Assembly: GCA_025352265.1 (NCBI GenBank)
Contig: JANXTS010000033.1
Location: 62,001-126,000, forward strand
Direction: 5' to 3'
From: Variovorax sp.
Lineage (GTDB): Bacteria > Pseudomonadota > Gammaproteobacteria > Burkholderiales > Burkholderiaceae_C
DNA: 64,000 nucleotides
Under the pieces are notes generated by a model. It was given only the letters and a program-made list of their open reading frames with translations. It searched no databases and had not been told where the DNA came from. The translations under genes were made by a program, and so were the position numbers. This document shows, one piece after another, positions 49,688 to 58,593 of this stretch (position 1 is the first letter of the stretch; every line of letters begins with the position of its first letter).

Positions 49688-51387
49688 AGCAAGACTCGGC
49701 GGAAGTCGGCGAGAACCTGCCCGAGGTAGGTGTTGAAGCGTGCAGCCGACGCGCCATCGATCACGCGATGGTCATACGACAGCGACAGCGGCAACGTCAG
49801 GCGCGGCACGAACTGCTTGCCATCCCACACCGGTTTCATCGCACTCTTCGACAAGCCGAGGATCGCCACTTCAGGCGCATTGATGATGGGCGTGAAGTGC
49901 GTACCGCAGATGCCGCCGAGCGAGCTGATCGACATGCAACCGCCCTGCATGTCGACTGAGCCGAGCTTGCCGTCGCGAGCCTTCTTGGCGAGCTCTCCCA
50001 TCTCGGTGCTGATCTGCAGAATGCCCTTCTTGTCGGCATCTTTCAACACTGGAACTACCAGGCCGTTGGGTGTGTCCGCCGCGAAACCGACGTTGTAATA
50101 GTGCTTATAGACCAGCGTGTCACCGTCCAGGCTGGTGTTGAAGTCCGGGAATTTTTTCAGCGCGGATACGACTGCCTTGATCACGAAAGCCAGCATCGTC
50201 ACCTTGACGCCGGACTTCTCGTTCTCCTTGTTCGTCAACACGCGGAAGGCCTCGAGCTCGGTGATGTCGGCATCGTCGTTGTTGGTGACGTGGGGAATCA
50301 TCACCCAATTGCGATGCAGGTTGGCGCCGCTGATCTTCTTGATGCGCGACAGGTCCTTGCGCTCGACCGCGCCAAACTTGGCAAAGTCGACCTTGGGCCA
50401 CGGAATCAAACCGAGTGCGGCGCCGTCGCCACCACCACCGCTCGCCGGTGCTTTCGCCGCCGAAGCTTTGGTGCTCGCCGCGCCGCTCATCACCGCCTTC
50501 GTGAATGCTTGAACGTCCTCTTGCGTGATGCGGCCCTTGGGACCCGAGCCCTTCACTTCTTCGAGCGGCACGCCGAGTTCGCGAGCGAACTTGCGCACCG
50601 ATGGAGATGCGTGCGGCAAGCCGGCGCTAGGAGCGACCGTCGGGTTGTGGCCGGCCGGTGGCGCCGACGCTGCCGGCGAACTGGCAGGTGGTGCCGGGAC
50701 GGTGGCCGTGGCGGCAGAAGGCGCAGCAACGGCCTGTGCAGGTGCAGCCGCCGAAGGCGCAGGCGCTGCCGGTGCCGGTACCGCGCCACCAGCCGCTCCT
50801 TCCAGGATCGCGATCAGGTCACCGATGTTGACCGTGTCGCCGACCTTGACCCTCAGCTCCTTGAGCACGCCGGCGGCCGAAGCCGGAATCTCCATCGAAG
50901 CCTTGTCGGTTTCGACGGTGATCAACGACTGCTCTGCCTTGATCGTGTCGCCGGGCTTGACCAGGATCTCGATGACCGAGACGTCCTTGAAGTCACCGAT
51001 GTCGGGCACCTTGATTTCGATCGGACCACCGCCGCTCAGTGGTGCTGCGGCGGGTGCCGCGGGCGCAGCGGGTGCAGAAGACGGCGTCGGCGCGGGCGCG
51101 ACAACCGCAGCGGGTGAAGGCGCCGCGGCAGGTGGAGATAGCGCAGCGCCCTCACCTTCCAGCACCAGCACGACCGAACCTTGCTTCACCTTGCTGCCGA
51201 CTTCGACCTTGATCTCCTTCACGACGCCGGCTTGGCTCGACGGGATTTCCATCGATGCCTTGTCTGTCTCCACCGTGATGAGCGACTGTTCGGCCTTGAC
51301 CGTGTCGCCCACTTTCACCAGCACCTCAATGACTGCGACCTCGTCGAAATCGCCGATGTCCGGTATCTTGACTTCCACTGCTGCCAT
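49684..51387 (-). CDS. aceF: Dihydrolipoyl acetyltransferase (E2) of pyruvate dehydrogenase
   Basis: Core of the pyruvate dehydrogenase complex, 567 residues. It has two lipoyl domains (about 1-78 with K43, and 123-197 with K162; both [10 protein letters not shown]), each followed by an Ala/Pro-rich linker. Next come a peripheral subunit-binding domain (about 265-300, [20 protein letters not shown]) and the acetyltransferase domain ending in [14 protein letters not shown]. It is 62 bases downstream of aceE. The stop TGA overlaps the start of the proteasome-like gene. Confidence 0.97.
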   Translation of the reverse strand: MAAVEVKIPDIGDFDEVAVIEVLVKVGDTVKAEQSLITVETDKASMEIPSSQAGVVKEIKVEVGSKVKQGSVVLVLEGEGAALSPPAAAPSPAAVVAPAPTPSSAPAAPAAPAAAPLSGGGPIEIKVPDIGDFKDVSVIEILVKPGDTIKAEQSLITVETDKASMEIPASAAGVLKELRVKVGDTVNIGDLIAILEGAAGGAVPAPAAPAPSAAAPAQAVAAPSAATATVPAPPASSPAASAPPAGHNPTVAPSAGLPHASPSVRKFARELGVPLEEVKGSGPKGRITQEDVQAFTKAVMSGAASTKASAAKAPASGGGGDGAALGLIPWPKVDFAKFGAVERKDLSRIKKISGANLHRNWVMIPHVTNNDDADITELEAFRVLTNKENEKSGVKVTMLAFVIKAVVSALKKFPDFNTSLDGDTLVYKHYYNVGFAADTPNGLVVPVLKDADKKGILQISTEMGELAKKARDGKLGSVDMQGGCMSISSLGGICGTHFTPIINAPEVAILGLSKSAMKPVWDGKQFVPRLTLPLSLSYDHRVIDGASAARFNTYLGQVLADFRRVLL

Positions 51388-51449
51388 GTTCTATCTCCCG
51401 CCCCGAAGGCGTTCTGGTTGTTCGTTTTGGTTCTTCGTTCGGCTTGGGG

Positions 51450-54188
51450 TCAAGCGTAAAGCGGATTCACTTTGTCAACATTAATTGCGTACTTCTTGAT
51501 CGCGTCAGCCACCTTTTGCACAGGCACGGTGCCGTCTTCGCTCAAGGCTTTGAGTGCGGCAACGACGATGTAGTGGCGGTTAATCTCGAAGTGCTCACGC
51601 AGCTTGTTGCGGAAGTCGCTGCGGCCGAAGCCGTCGGTACCCAGCACCTTGTAGGTGCGGCCCTTGGGGATGTATGGACGAATCTGCTCGGCGTAAGCCT
51701 TCATGTAGTCGGTCGACGCGACCACCGGGCCGGCACTGGCTGCCAATTGCTGCGCCACGAAGGACACGCGCGCCGTATCGATCGGGTGCAGCAGGTTCCA
51801 GCGGTCGACATCCTGGCCGTCGCGGGTCAACTCGTTGAAGCTTGGGCAGCTCCACACCGAGGCGGAAACGCCCCAGTCTTTTTCGAGCAACTCTTGCGCC
51901 GCGAAGCTCTCGCGCAGGATGGTGCCGCTGCCGAGCAACTGCACCGTCGGCGCGTCCGTGCCCTTGACGGCCTTGATCGCCGGGCCAGGTTTGGCCAGGT
52001 ACATGCCCTTGATGATCTGCTCCTCGGTGCCGGGCCTAAGGCCGGGCATCGGGTAGTTTTCGTTCAGCAGCGTCAAGTAGTAATAGACGTTGTCCTGCTT
52101 CTCGACCATGCGCTTCAGACCGTGGTGCAGGATGACGCCGACTTCGTGCGCGAAGGTCGGGTCGTAGCTCACGCAGTTAGGGATCGTGTTGGCCAAGATG
52201 TGGCTGTGACCGTCTTCGTGCTGCAGGCCTTCGCCGTTGAGCGTCGTCCGGCCCGAGGTACCGCCGAGCAGAAAGCCGCGCGCCTGCATGTCGCCGGCCG
52301 CCCAGGCCAGGTCGCCGATGCGCTGAAAACCGAACATCGAGTAGTACACATAGAACGGCACCATGATGCGGTTGTTCGTGCTGTAAGACGTGGCCGCGGC
52401 GATCCAACTGCTCATGCCGCCGGCCTCGTTGATGCCCTCTTGCAGGATCTGACCGGCCTTGTCTTCCTTGTAATACATGACCTGGTCTTTATCGACCGGG
52501 GTGTACTGCTGGCCTGCGGGGTTGTAGATGCCGATCTGGCGGAACAAGCCTTCCATGCCGAAGGTGCGTGCCTCGTCGACCAGGATCGGCACGACGCGCG
52601 GGCCCAGTGCCTGGTCGCGCAGCAACTGCGTCAAGAAGCGAACGTACGCCTGCGTCGTCGAGATCTCGCGTCCCTCGGCAGTCGGCTCCATGACGCTCTT
52701 AAAGACCTCGATCGACGGCACGGTGAAGTTCTCGTCCGCCCTGGTGCGGCGATGCGGTAGGTAGCCGCCGAGCGCCTTGCGCCGCTCGTGCAGGTACTGC
52801 ATTTCAGGCGTGTCGTCGGCCGGCTTGTAGAAAGGCAGTTCGGCCAGTTGGCTATCGGGAATCGGAATGTTAAAGCGATCGCGAAAAGCCTTGATGTCTT
52901 CGTCGCTCAGCTTCTTGGTCTGGTGCACGTTGTTCTTGCCCTCACCGATCTTGCCCATGCCAAAGCCCTTGACGGTCTTCACGAGCAAGACCGTTGGCTG
53001 ACCCTTGTGCTTCACGGCTGCATGGAAGGCTGCGTACACCTTTTGCGAATCGTGGCCGCCGCGGCGCAAATTCCAGATGTCGTCGTCGCTCAGCTTGGCG
53101 ACCATTTCAGCGGTGCGCGGATCGCGGCCGAAGAAGTTCTTACGCACGTAAGCGCCGTCATTGGCTTTGAACGACTGGTAGTCGCCGTCGTTCGTGTCCA
53201 TCATGATCTTGCGAAGCGCGCCGTCCTTGTCACGCGCCAGCAGCGAATCCCAGCCCTGCCCCCAGATCAGCTTGATGACGTTCCAGCCGGCACCTCGGAA
53301 CTCGCCTTCGAGCTCCTGGATGATCTTGCCGTTGCCACGCACCGGCCCGTCGAGCCGCTGCAAATTGCAGTTGATGACGAACACCAGGTTGTCGAGGTTT
53401 TCGCGCGCGGCGAGTCCGATGGCACCGAGCGATTCGACCTCGTCCATTTCGCCGTCGCCGCAGAACACCCAGACCTTGCGGTTTTCGGTGTTAGCGATGC
53501 CGCGGGCATGCAAGTACTTCAAGAAGCGCGCCTGGTAGATCGCCATCAGCGGGCCGAGGCCCATCGACACCGTCGGAAACTGCCAGAACTGCGGCATCAG
53601 TTTCGGATGCGGATAGCTCGACAGGCCCTTGCCATCGACTTCTTGCCGGAAGTTGAGCAACTGCTCCTCGGTCAGCCTCCCTTCGAGGTAGGCGCGGGCA
53701 TAGATGCCGGGCGACACGTGACCCTGGATATAAAGGCAGTCGCCGCCGTGCTCTTTGCCTGGTTCCGCACTCTCGGCATGCCAGAAATGGTTGAAGCCGG
53801 CGCCAAACATGGTGGCCAGCGAGGCGAAAGAGCCGATGTGACCGCCGAGGTCGCCGCCTTCGGGCGGGTGATGGCGATTCGCCTTGACAACCATTGCCAT
53901 CGCGTTCCAACGCATGAAAGAGCGCAGCCGCTCTTCGATTTCTGCATTGCCAGGGGAACGTTCCTCCTGGTCGACCTCAATGGTATTGACGTACGCCGTA
54001 GTTGCCGAAAACGGTTTGTCGATGCTGTGCTGCCGCGCATGTTCCAGCAGTTGTTCCAACAGAAAGTGAGCCCGGTCGGGCCCTTCACTCTGGATGACGG
54101 CCGACAGCGCGTCCATCCATTCGCGGGTCTCTTGCGCGTCCGCGTCATTTGCGGCCGAGCCGAACAGGTTCTCGGGAGTTGCCGACAT
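51450..54188 (-). CDS. aceE: Pyruvate dehydrogenase E1 component (homodimeric)
   Basis: Thiamine-diphosphate-dependent E1 that decarboxylates pyruvate and acetylates the E2 lipoyl groups. It is 912 residues, of the AceE type. Motifs: GDLGGHIGSFASLATMFG, the thiamine diphosphate site WVFCGDGEMDEVESLGAI, and LLVKTVKGFGMG. The start has AGGAG seven bases upstream. It heads aceE-aceF-BPH-lpd. The 168 bases between it and the divergent sensor kinase gene are AT-rich and contain the imperfect inverted repeat ACCAATTTCAAATGGT, a possible regulator site. Confidence 0.98.
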   Translation of the reverse strand: MSATPENLFGSAANDADAQETREWMDALSAVIQSEGPDRAHFLLEQLLEHARQHSIDKPFSATTAYVNTIEVDQEERSPGNAEIEERLRSFMRWNAMAMVVKANRHHPPEGGDLGGHIGSFASLATMFGAGFNHFWHAESAEPGKEHGGDCLYIQGHVSPGIYARAYLEGRLTEEQLLNFRQEVDGKGLSSYPHPKLMPQFWQFPTVSMGLGPLMAIYQARFLKYLHARGIANTENRKVWVFCGDGEMDEVESLGAIGLAARENLDNLVFVINCNLQRLDGPVRGNGKIIQELEGEFRGAGWNVIKLIWGQGWDSLLARDKDGALRKIMMDTNDGDYQSFKANDGAYVRKNFFGRDPRTAEMVAKLSDDDIWNLRRGGHDSQKVYAAFHAAVKHKGQPTVLLVKTVKGFGMGKIGEGKNNVHQTKKLSDEDIKAFRDRFNIPIPDSQLAELPFYKPADDTPEMQYLHERRKALGGYLPHRRTRADENFTVPSIEVFKSVMEPTAEGREISTTQAYVRFLTQLLRDQALGPRVVPILVDEARTFGMEGLFRQIGIYNPAGQQYTPVDKDQVMYYKEDKAGQILQEGINEAGGMSSWIAAATSYSTNNRIMVPFYVYYSMFGFQRIGDLAWAAGDMQARGFLLGGTSGRTTLNGEGLQHEDGHSHILANTIPNCVSYDPTFAHEVGVILHHGLKRMVEKQDNVYYYLTLLNENYPMPGLRPGTEEQIIKGMYLAKPGPAIKAVKGTDAPTVQLLGSGTILRESFAAQELLEKDWGVSASVWSCPSFNELTRDGQDVDRWNLLHPIDTARVSFVAQQLAASAGPVVASTDYMKAYAEQIRPYIPKGRTYKVLGTDGFGRSDFRNKLREHFEINRHYIVVAALKALSEDGTVPVQKVADAIKKYAINVDKVNPLYA

Positions 54189-54356
54189 GTTTGTCTCCTG
54201 CTTATAGGTTGTGGTCGTAATTTAGTGCCGGAATTGCCAGCGCGTGGCAGTTTCCCACATTATTTAACCAATTTCAAATGGTAGATAGTGATTTCTTAAT
54301 GTGATATTTTAAAGCTTGCCTCGCGGCGATTCGCGGCCTTCCCCTACACTCGCTCG

Positions 54357-56897
54357 ATGCCTTTTTCTTCCCCCATCGCGGTCGCTCGCAGCGCTGCTAA
54401 TGCGTCTCCCTTGTCGTGGTGGCGGCGCTGGTGGCGGCGCCAGACGCCGGTGCTGCAAGACGCGGTCGCCATGCTCGCGCCGTTGGCCGCCGTGCTGCTG
54501 TTTCTGGGCGTGATCGTTTCGGCCTTCTGGTACTTGCGGGCCGAAGAAGTTGAGCGGGAACAGGAGTCGGTCAAGCGCGACGTCGAGTACGCGCAGCAAC
54601 GGGTGCGGCTGCGGCTGCTGGAGCGGCAAGAGCAACTGATGCGACTGGCGCGCGATGCGTCGAACCGCGAAATCGACGCGGCCGAGTTCACTAGCCGCGC
54701 CGAGTCTTTGGTGAGCCAGTTTCCGGAGCTTCAGGAGATCAGCTGGATCGATGATCGGCGCCGCTTCAAGGCGAGTTACGCGGCCCCGAGCGTCCATCCA
54801 TCGCAGCAACATCCAGTTGGCGAAGTACTTCGACCCGGCGACACCGAAAGCAACTACGCACTGGCGCGCGAACTGCGCCAGCCTGTGTTCTCGCAGCCGA
54901 TGGCCGGGACAGGTCCGCCGAGCATGTTGCAGCTCCACATTCCGCTCTTCGATCAAGGCTTGTTCGCGGGCGCAGTGGTCGGCGAATTTTCTGTCGACGG
55001 ACTGCTTCGCTACGGCATTCCTCCGGAAGTCTCCGCGCGGTATGCAGTGGCGCTGCTCGATGCGAAGAGCGGCCTGCTGGCTGGCAACACCGTCAATCCC
55101 CGCGAGGCCGGCACGCGCCTGCTGCCCTGGGCCGAGCACACCAACGAGTACGAGGTGCCTGTGTCGCCGGTCGGCAATGGCTTGGTGCTGCGTGCGCAGG
55201 CGTACCGAACGTCCCAGGGCTTCGTCGGCAACGGCCTCTTTTGGCTGGTCGGCGCGCTGAGCGTGCTCACCAGTTGGATGCTCATCGGCACCTGGCGTCA
55301 CACCCGGCGGCGACTGCAGGCGCAACAGGCGCTGATCGCTGAAACCAACTTCCGCCGGGCAATGGAAAACTCGATGCTGACCGGCATGCGAGTGCTCGAT
55401 CTCGAAGGCCGAATCACCTATGTCAACGCCGCCTTCTGCGATATGACTGGCTGGAGCGAAGCGGAGTTGGTCGGCAAGGCGCCGCCCTTTCCGTACTGGC
55501 TGGAATCAGATCGAGAGGTCATGAACGACCGGCTCGAAGAAGAGCTGCACGGTCGTGCTTTGCCAGGTGGTTTCCAGGTGCGGGTTCGGCGCAAGAACGG
55601 CAGCATTTTCAACGCGCGCCTGTACGTATCGCCGCTGATTGACGCCCGTGGCCACCAGACCGGCTGGATGACGTCAATGACCGACATCACCGAGCCGACG
55701 CGCATTCGGGAGCAGCTGTCGGCCTCTTACGAGCGCTTCACAACGGTACTCGAAGCACTCGATGCCGCGGTGTCGGTCGCGCCGATCGGCAGCGAAGAAC
55801 TGCTGTTTGCCAACAAGCTCTATCGGCTCTGGTTCGGCTCCAACACCGTCGGCCATCTCGGCATGGTCGCGCAGGCCGGCGTACCGGCCTCGCAGGCGCA
55901 CGACGAGGCGCTGGACGACGTCGATCCGTTCGCCGGCCTGCCGATCGACACGCTCACCGCCGCACAGCCCGCCAACAACGAAATCTTCGTGCTCGAGCTT
56001 GGCAAGTGGCTCGAAGTGCGCTCACGCTATCTGACTTGGGTCGATGGCCGGCTCGCGCAGATGGTGATCGCGACCGACATCACACCGCGCCGCGTTGCCG
56101 AGGAGCAGGCGGCCGCACAGGCCGATCGTGCGCAGGCGGCGAGCCGTCTCATCACCATGGGCGAGATGGCGTCGAGCGTAGCGCACGAACTCAACCAGCC
56201 GCTGACGGCCATCGCCAACTATTGCAACGGCATGGCGTCTCGCATCCGCGGTCAGACGATCGACTCCGAATCGCTGCTGGCCGCGCTCGACAAAACATCC
56301 AAGCAGGCACAGCGTGCCGGCCAGATCATCCAGCGCATCCGTTCTTTCGTGAAGCGCAGCGAACCCAACCGCACGCCGGCCGAGGTGGGCACTATGGTGA
56401 GCGAGGCCGTGGAACTGGCCGGCATAGAACTGCGACGCCGCAACGTGCGGCTCAACCACTACGTGGCGGCACGGCTTCCCATCTTGCAAGTCGATCCGAT
56501 CCTGATAGAGCAAGTGATGGTCAACTTGTTGAAGAACGCGGCCGAGTCGATCGACAACGCGAATCGCCCGTTGGCGCGGCGCAGCGTCGAGCTGCGCGTG
56601 CTGCCCAAAACGATCGAGGGCCAGAGCGCCGTCGAATTTTCGGTGCAGGACACCGGCATGGGCCTCGCGCCGGAAGTGATGGACCGGCTCTACGAAGCAT
56701 TCTTCTCGACCAAGCCCGAAGGCATGGGCATCGGGCTCAACCTGTGTCGCACTATCGTCGAATCGCATCGCGGCCGTATGCAGGCGGAGAACATCTACAA
56801 TGGCCGGGAGGTGGTCGGATGCCGTTTTTCCTTCTGGATTCCGGTGTTGGATGCTCTAAATTCCATAGCAAACGACGAGGCAAAGGTACCTGCATGA
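54357..56897 (+). CDS. Membrane PAS sensor histidine kinase (FixL-like kinase half)
   Basis: An 846-residue sensor kinase. Layout: cytoplasmic N-terminus, transmembrane helix 1 (about 37-59), a periplasmic sensor region of about 230 residues, helix 2 (about 292-314), a PAS domain (about 325-450, MRVLDLEGRITYVNAAFCDMTGWS), a second, weaker PAS-like region (about 460-585), HisKA with the phosphorylated H610 (SVAHELNQPLTAIAN), and HATPase (LIEQVMVNLLKNAAES, DTGMGLAPE, GMGIGLNLCRTI). I see no FixL-type haem histidine motif, so it is probably not an oxygen-haem sensor. It overlaps the response regulator gene by ATGA and is divergent from aceE. A TACACT box seven bases before the ATG suggests a leaderless transcript. 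Confidence 0.88.
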   Translation: MPFSSPIAVARSAANASPLSWWRRWWRRQTPVLQDAVAMLAPLAAVLLFLGVIVSAFWYLRAEEVEREQESVKRDVEYAQQRVRLRLLERQEQLMRLARDASNREIDAAEFTSRAESLVSQFPELQEISWIDDRRRFKASYAAPSVHPSQQHPVGEVLRPGDTESNYALARELRQPVFSQPMAGTGPPSMLQLHIPLFDQGLFAGAVVGEFSVDGLLRYGIPPEVSARYAVALLDAKSGLLAGNTVNPREAGTRLLPWAEHTNEYEVPVSPVGNGLVLRAQAYRTSQGFVGNGLFWLVGALSVLTSWMLIGTWRHTRRRLQAQQALIAETNFRRAMENSMLTGMRVLDLEGRITYVNAAFCDMTGWSEAELVGKAPPFPYWLESDREVMNDRLEEELHGRALPGGFQVRVRRKNGSIFNARLYVSPLIDARGHQTGWMTSMTDITEPTRIREQLSASYERFTTVLEALDAAVSVAPIGSEELLFANKLYRLWFGSNTVGHLGMVAQAGVPASQAHDEALDDVDPFAGLPIDTLTAAQPANNEIFVLELGKWLEVRSRYLTWVDGRLAQMVIATDITPRRVAEEQAAAQADRAQAASRLITMGEMASSVAHELNQPLTAIANYCNGMASRIRGQTIDSESLLAALDKTSKQAQRAGQIIQRIRSFVKRSEPNRTPAEVGTMVSEAVELAGIELRRRNVRLNHYVAARLPILQVDPILIEQVMVNLLKNAAESIDNANRPLARRSVELRVLPKTIEGQSAVEFSVQDTGMGLAPEVMDRLYEAFFSTKPEGMGIGLNLCRTIVESHRGRMQAENIYNGREVVGCRFSFWIPVLDALNSIANDEAKVPA

Positions 56898-57523
56898 GCT
56901 TGATTCCGAAGAAGGGCACGGTCTACGTCGTCGACGACGATGAAGCAGTACGCGATTCGCTGCAGTGGCTGCTCGAGGGAAAGGACTACCGCGTCCGCTG
57001 CTTCGACTCCGCCGAGTCTTTTTTGTCCCGCTACGACCCACGCGAGGTCGCTTGCCTGATAGTGGATATCCGCATGGGCGGCATGACCGGGCTTGAATTG
57101 CAAGACCGGCTGATCGAGCGCCGCTCACCGCTGCCGATCGTCGTCATTACCGGTCACGGCGACGTGCCGATGGCGGTCGATTCGATGAAGAAGGGCGCTA
57201 TGGACTTCATCCAGAAGCCATTCAACGACGAAGAGCTGGTGACGCTGGTCGAACGCATGCTCGAGCACGCTCGCAGCGCCTTTGCACAGCACCAGCAATC
57301 GGCCAGTCGCGACGCCCTATTGTCCAAGCTCACCGGGCGCGAAGCGCAAGTACTCGAGCGCATCGTCGCTGGCCGGCTTAACAAGCAAATCGCCGACGAT
57401 CTGGGCATCAGCATAAAAACGGTCGAGGCGCACCGCGCCAACATCATGGAAAAGCTCAACGCCAACACGGTTGCCGATCTGTTGAAGATCGCGCTCGGCC
57501 AGGCGGCTCCCGCCAAAGCCTGA
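56894..57523 (+). CDS. FixJ-type response regulator
   Basis: A 209-residue two-component regulator. The receiver domain has acidic residues D14-D16 (VVDDDEAVRD), phospho-acceptor D58 (CLIVDIRM), Thr in VVITGHGD and K108 (FIQKPF). The C-terminal LuxR/GerE helix-turn-helix is LTGREAQVLERIVAG through IKTVEAHRANIMEKL. It is translated with the upstream kinase (ATGA overlap; AAAGG upstream). It could regulate the divergent aceE operon or distant genes. A strong terminator follows. Confidence 0.92.
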   Translation: MSLIPKKGTVYVVDDDEAVRDSLQWLLEGKDYRVRCFDSAESFLSRYDPREVACLIVDIRMGGMTGLELQDRLIERRSPLPIVVITGHGDVPMAVDSMKKGAMDFIQKPFNDEELVTLVERMLEHARSAFAQHQQSASRDALLSKLTGREAQVLERIVAGRLNKQIADDLGISIKTVEAHRANIMEKLNANTVADLLKIALGQAAPAKA

Positions 57524-57588
57524 CACCTCTTTGACGCCTGACTGATGTCGAACCGATGCCTATCGCTTCGATAGCAATCGATGTCTTC

Positions 57589-57613
57589 AACGCCTGCGCA
57601 AGCGGGCGTTTTT
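57589..57613 (+). terminator. Rho-independent terminator after the two-component pair
   Basis: Stem AACGCCTGC / GCGGGCGTT with loop GCAA (one G-T wobble), followed by TTT. It lies 66 bases after the response regulator stop and 20 bases before folD. Confidence 0.8.
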
Positions 57614-57632
57614 ACTTGGAAAATCGAATCCG

Positions 57633-58502
57633 ATGACAGCTCAACTGATCGACGGGAATGCACTCTCGCGCACGCTCCGCACCGAGGTCGCGCAACGCGC
57701 CGCAGCCCTGAAGATCCGCGGCGTGGTGCCAGGCCTGGCGGTCGTGCTCGTTGGCGAGAACCCCGCCAGTCAGGTCTATGTGCGCAACAAGGTCAAGGCC
57801 TGCGCAGACAACGGCCTGCATTCGGTGCTCGAACAGTATCCGTCCGACCTGAGCGAAGCCGACTTGCTGGCGCGTGTCGAGGCACTGAACAACGATCCGG
57901 CCATCCACGGCATCCTGGTGCAGTTGCCTCTACCGCCGCATATCGACGCGCAGAAAGTGATTGAAGCCATCGCCCCTGCCAAAGACGTCGACGGCTTCCA
58001 TGTGGCGAGTGCCGGTGCGCTGATGACGGGCTTGCCGGGTTTCTGGCCGTGCACACCGTACGGCTGCATGAAGATGCTCGAGTCGATAGGCTTTCAACTG
58101 CGCGGCAAGCACGCCGTCGTCATCGGTCGTAGCAACATCGTCGGCAAGCCAATGGCGCTGATGCTGCTCGCCGAAAGCGCGACCGTGACGATCTGCCATA
58201 GCGCCACCGCCGACCTCGGCACGATGACTCGGCAGGCCGACGTGATCGTCGCTGCTGTGGGCAAGCGCAACGTGTTGACCGCCGACATGGTCAAGCCCGG
58301 CGCCGTAGTGATCGACGTCGGCATGAATCGGAACGAAGAAGGCAAGCTCTGCGGCGACGTCGATTTCGACGGCGTCAAGGAAGTCGCCGGCTGGATCACC
58401 CCCGTGCCCGGCGGCGTCGGCCCGATGACGATCACGATGCTGCTGGTCAACACAGTCGAAGCCGCGGAACGCGCCGCACCTTCATTGGCTCTTACTGCAT
58501 AG
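57633..58502 (+). CDS. folD: Bifunctional methylenetetrahydrofolate dehydrogenase/cyclohydrolase
   Basis: Interconverts 5,10-methylene- and 10-formyl-tetrahydrofolate; cytoplasmic. It is 289 residues. Catalytic lysine K53 lies in [27 protein letters not shown] and the cofactor loop GRSNIVGKP are present, as is [14 protein letters not shown] near the end. The last five codons and the stop are the first copy of a 15-bp tandem repeat that continues 45 bases downstream. The gene begins 20 bases after a terminator, and I could not pick out a promoter. Confidence 0.97.
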   Translation: MTAQLIDGNALSRTLRTEVAQRAAALKIRGVVPGLAVVLVGENPASQVYVRNKVKACADNGLHSVLEQYPSDLSEADLLARVEALNNDPAIHGILVQLPLPPHIDAQKVIEAIAPAKDVDGFHVASAGALMTGLPGFWPCTPYGCMKMLESIGFQLRGKHAVVIGRSNIVGKPMALMLLAESATVTICHSATADLGTMTRQADVIVAAVGKRNVLTADMVKPGAVVIDVGMNRNEEGKLCGDVDFDGVKEVAGWITPVPGGVGPMTITMLLVNTVEAAERAAPSLALTA

Positions 58503-58547
58503 GCCCCTACTGCATGGGCTCTCACTGCATAGGCTTTTACTGCAAGC
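58488..58547. repeat. Four tandem copies of a 15-bp repeat across the folD stop
   Basis: Units 58488-58502, 58503-58517, 58518-58532 and 58533-58547 follow the pattern GGCTCTYACTGCATA with few differences. The unit is five codons long; in the folD frame each copy reads A-L/P/F-T-A then stop, Trp, stop or Ser. Copy 1 contains the folD stop. Confidence 0.9.
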
Positions 58548-58593
58548 TGCATTCCCACTTGAACTCACGCCGCCTCGCCGCCAGATTCACACC

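Noticed and set aside
51444-54284. Two long plus-strand frames antisense to aceE
   Set aside because: Both mirror aceE codons, have no start signals and no recognisable motif.
54357-56897. Calling the sensor kinase FixL (oxygen-haem sensor)
   Set aside because: The PAS region lacks the FixL haem-histidine motif, and the protein has a large periplasmic region that rhizobial FixL does not need.
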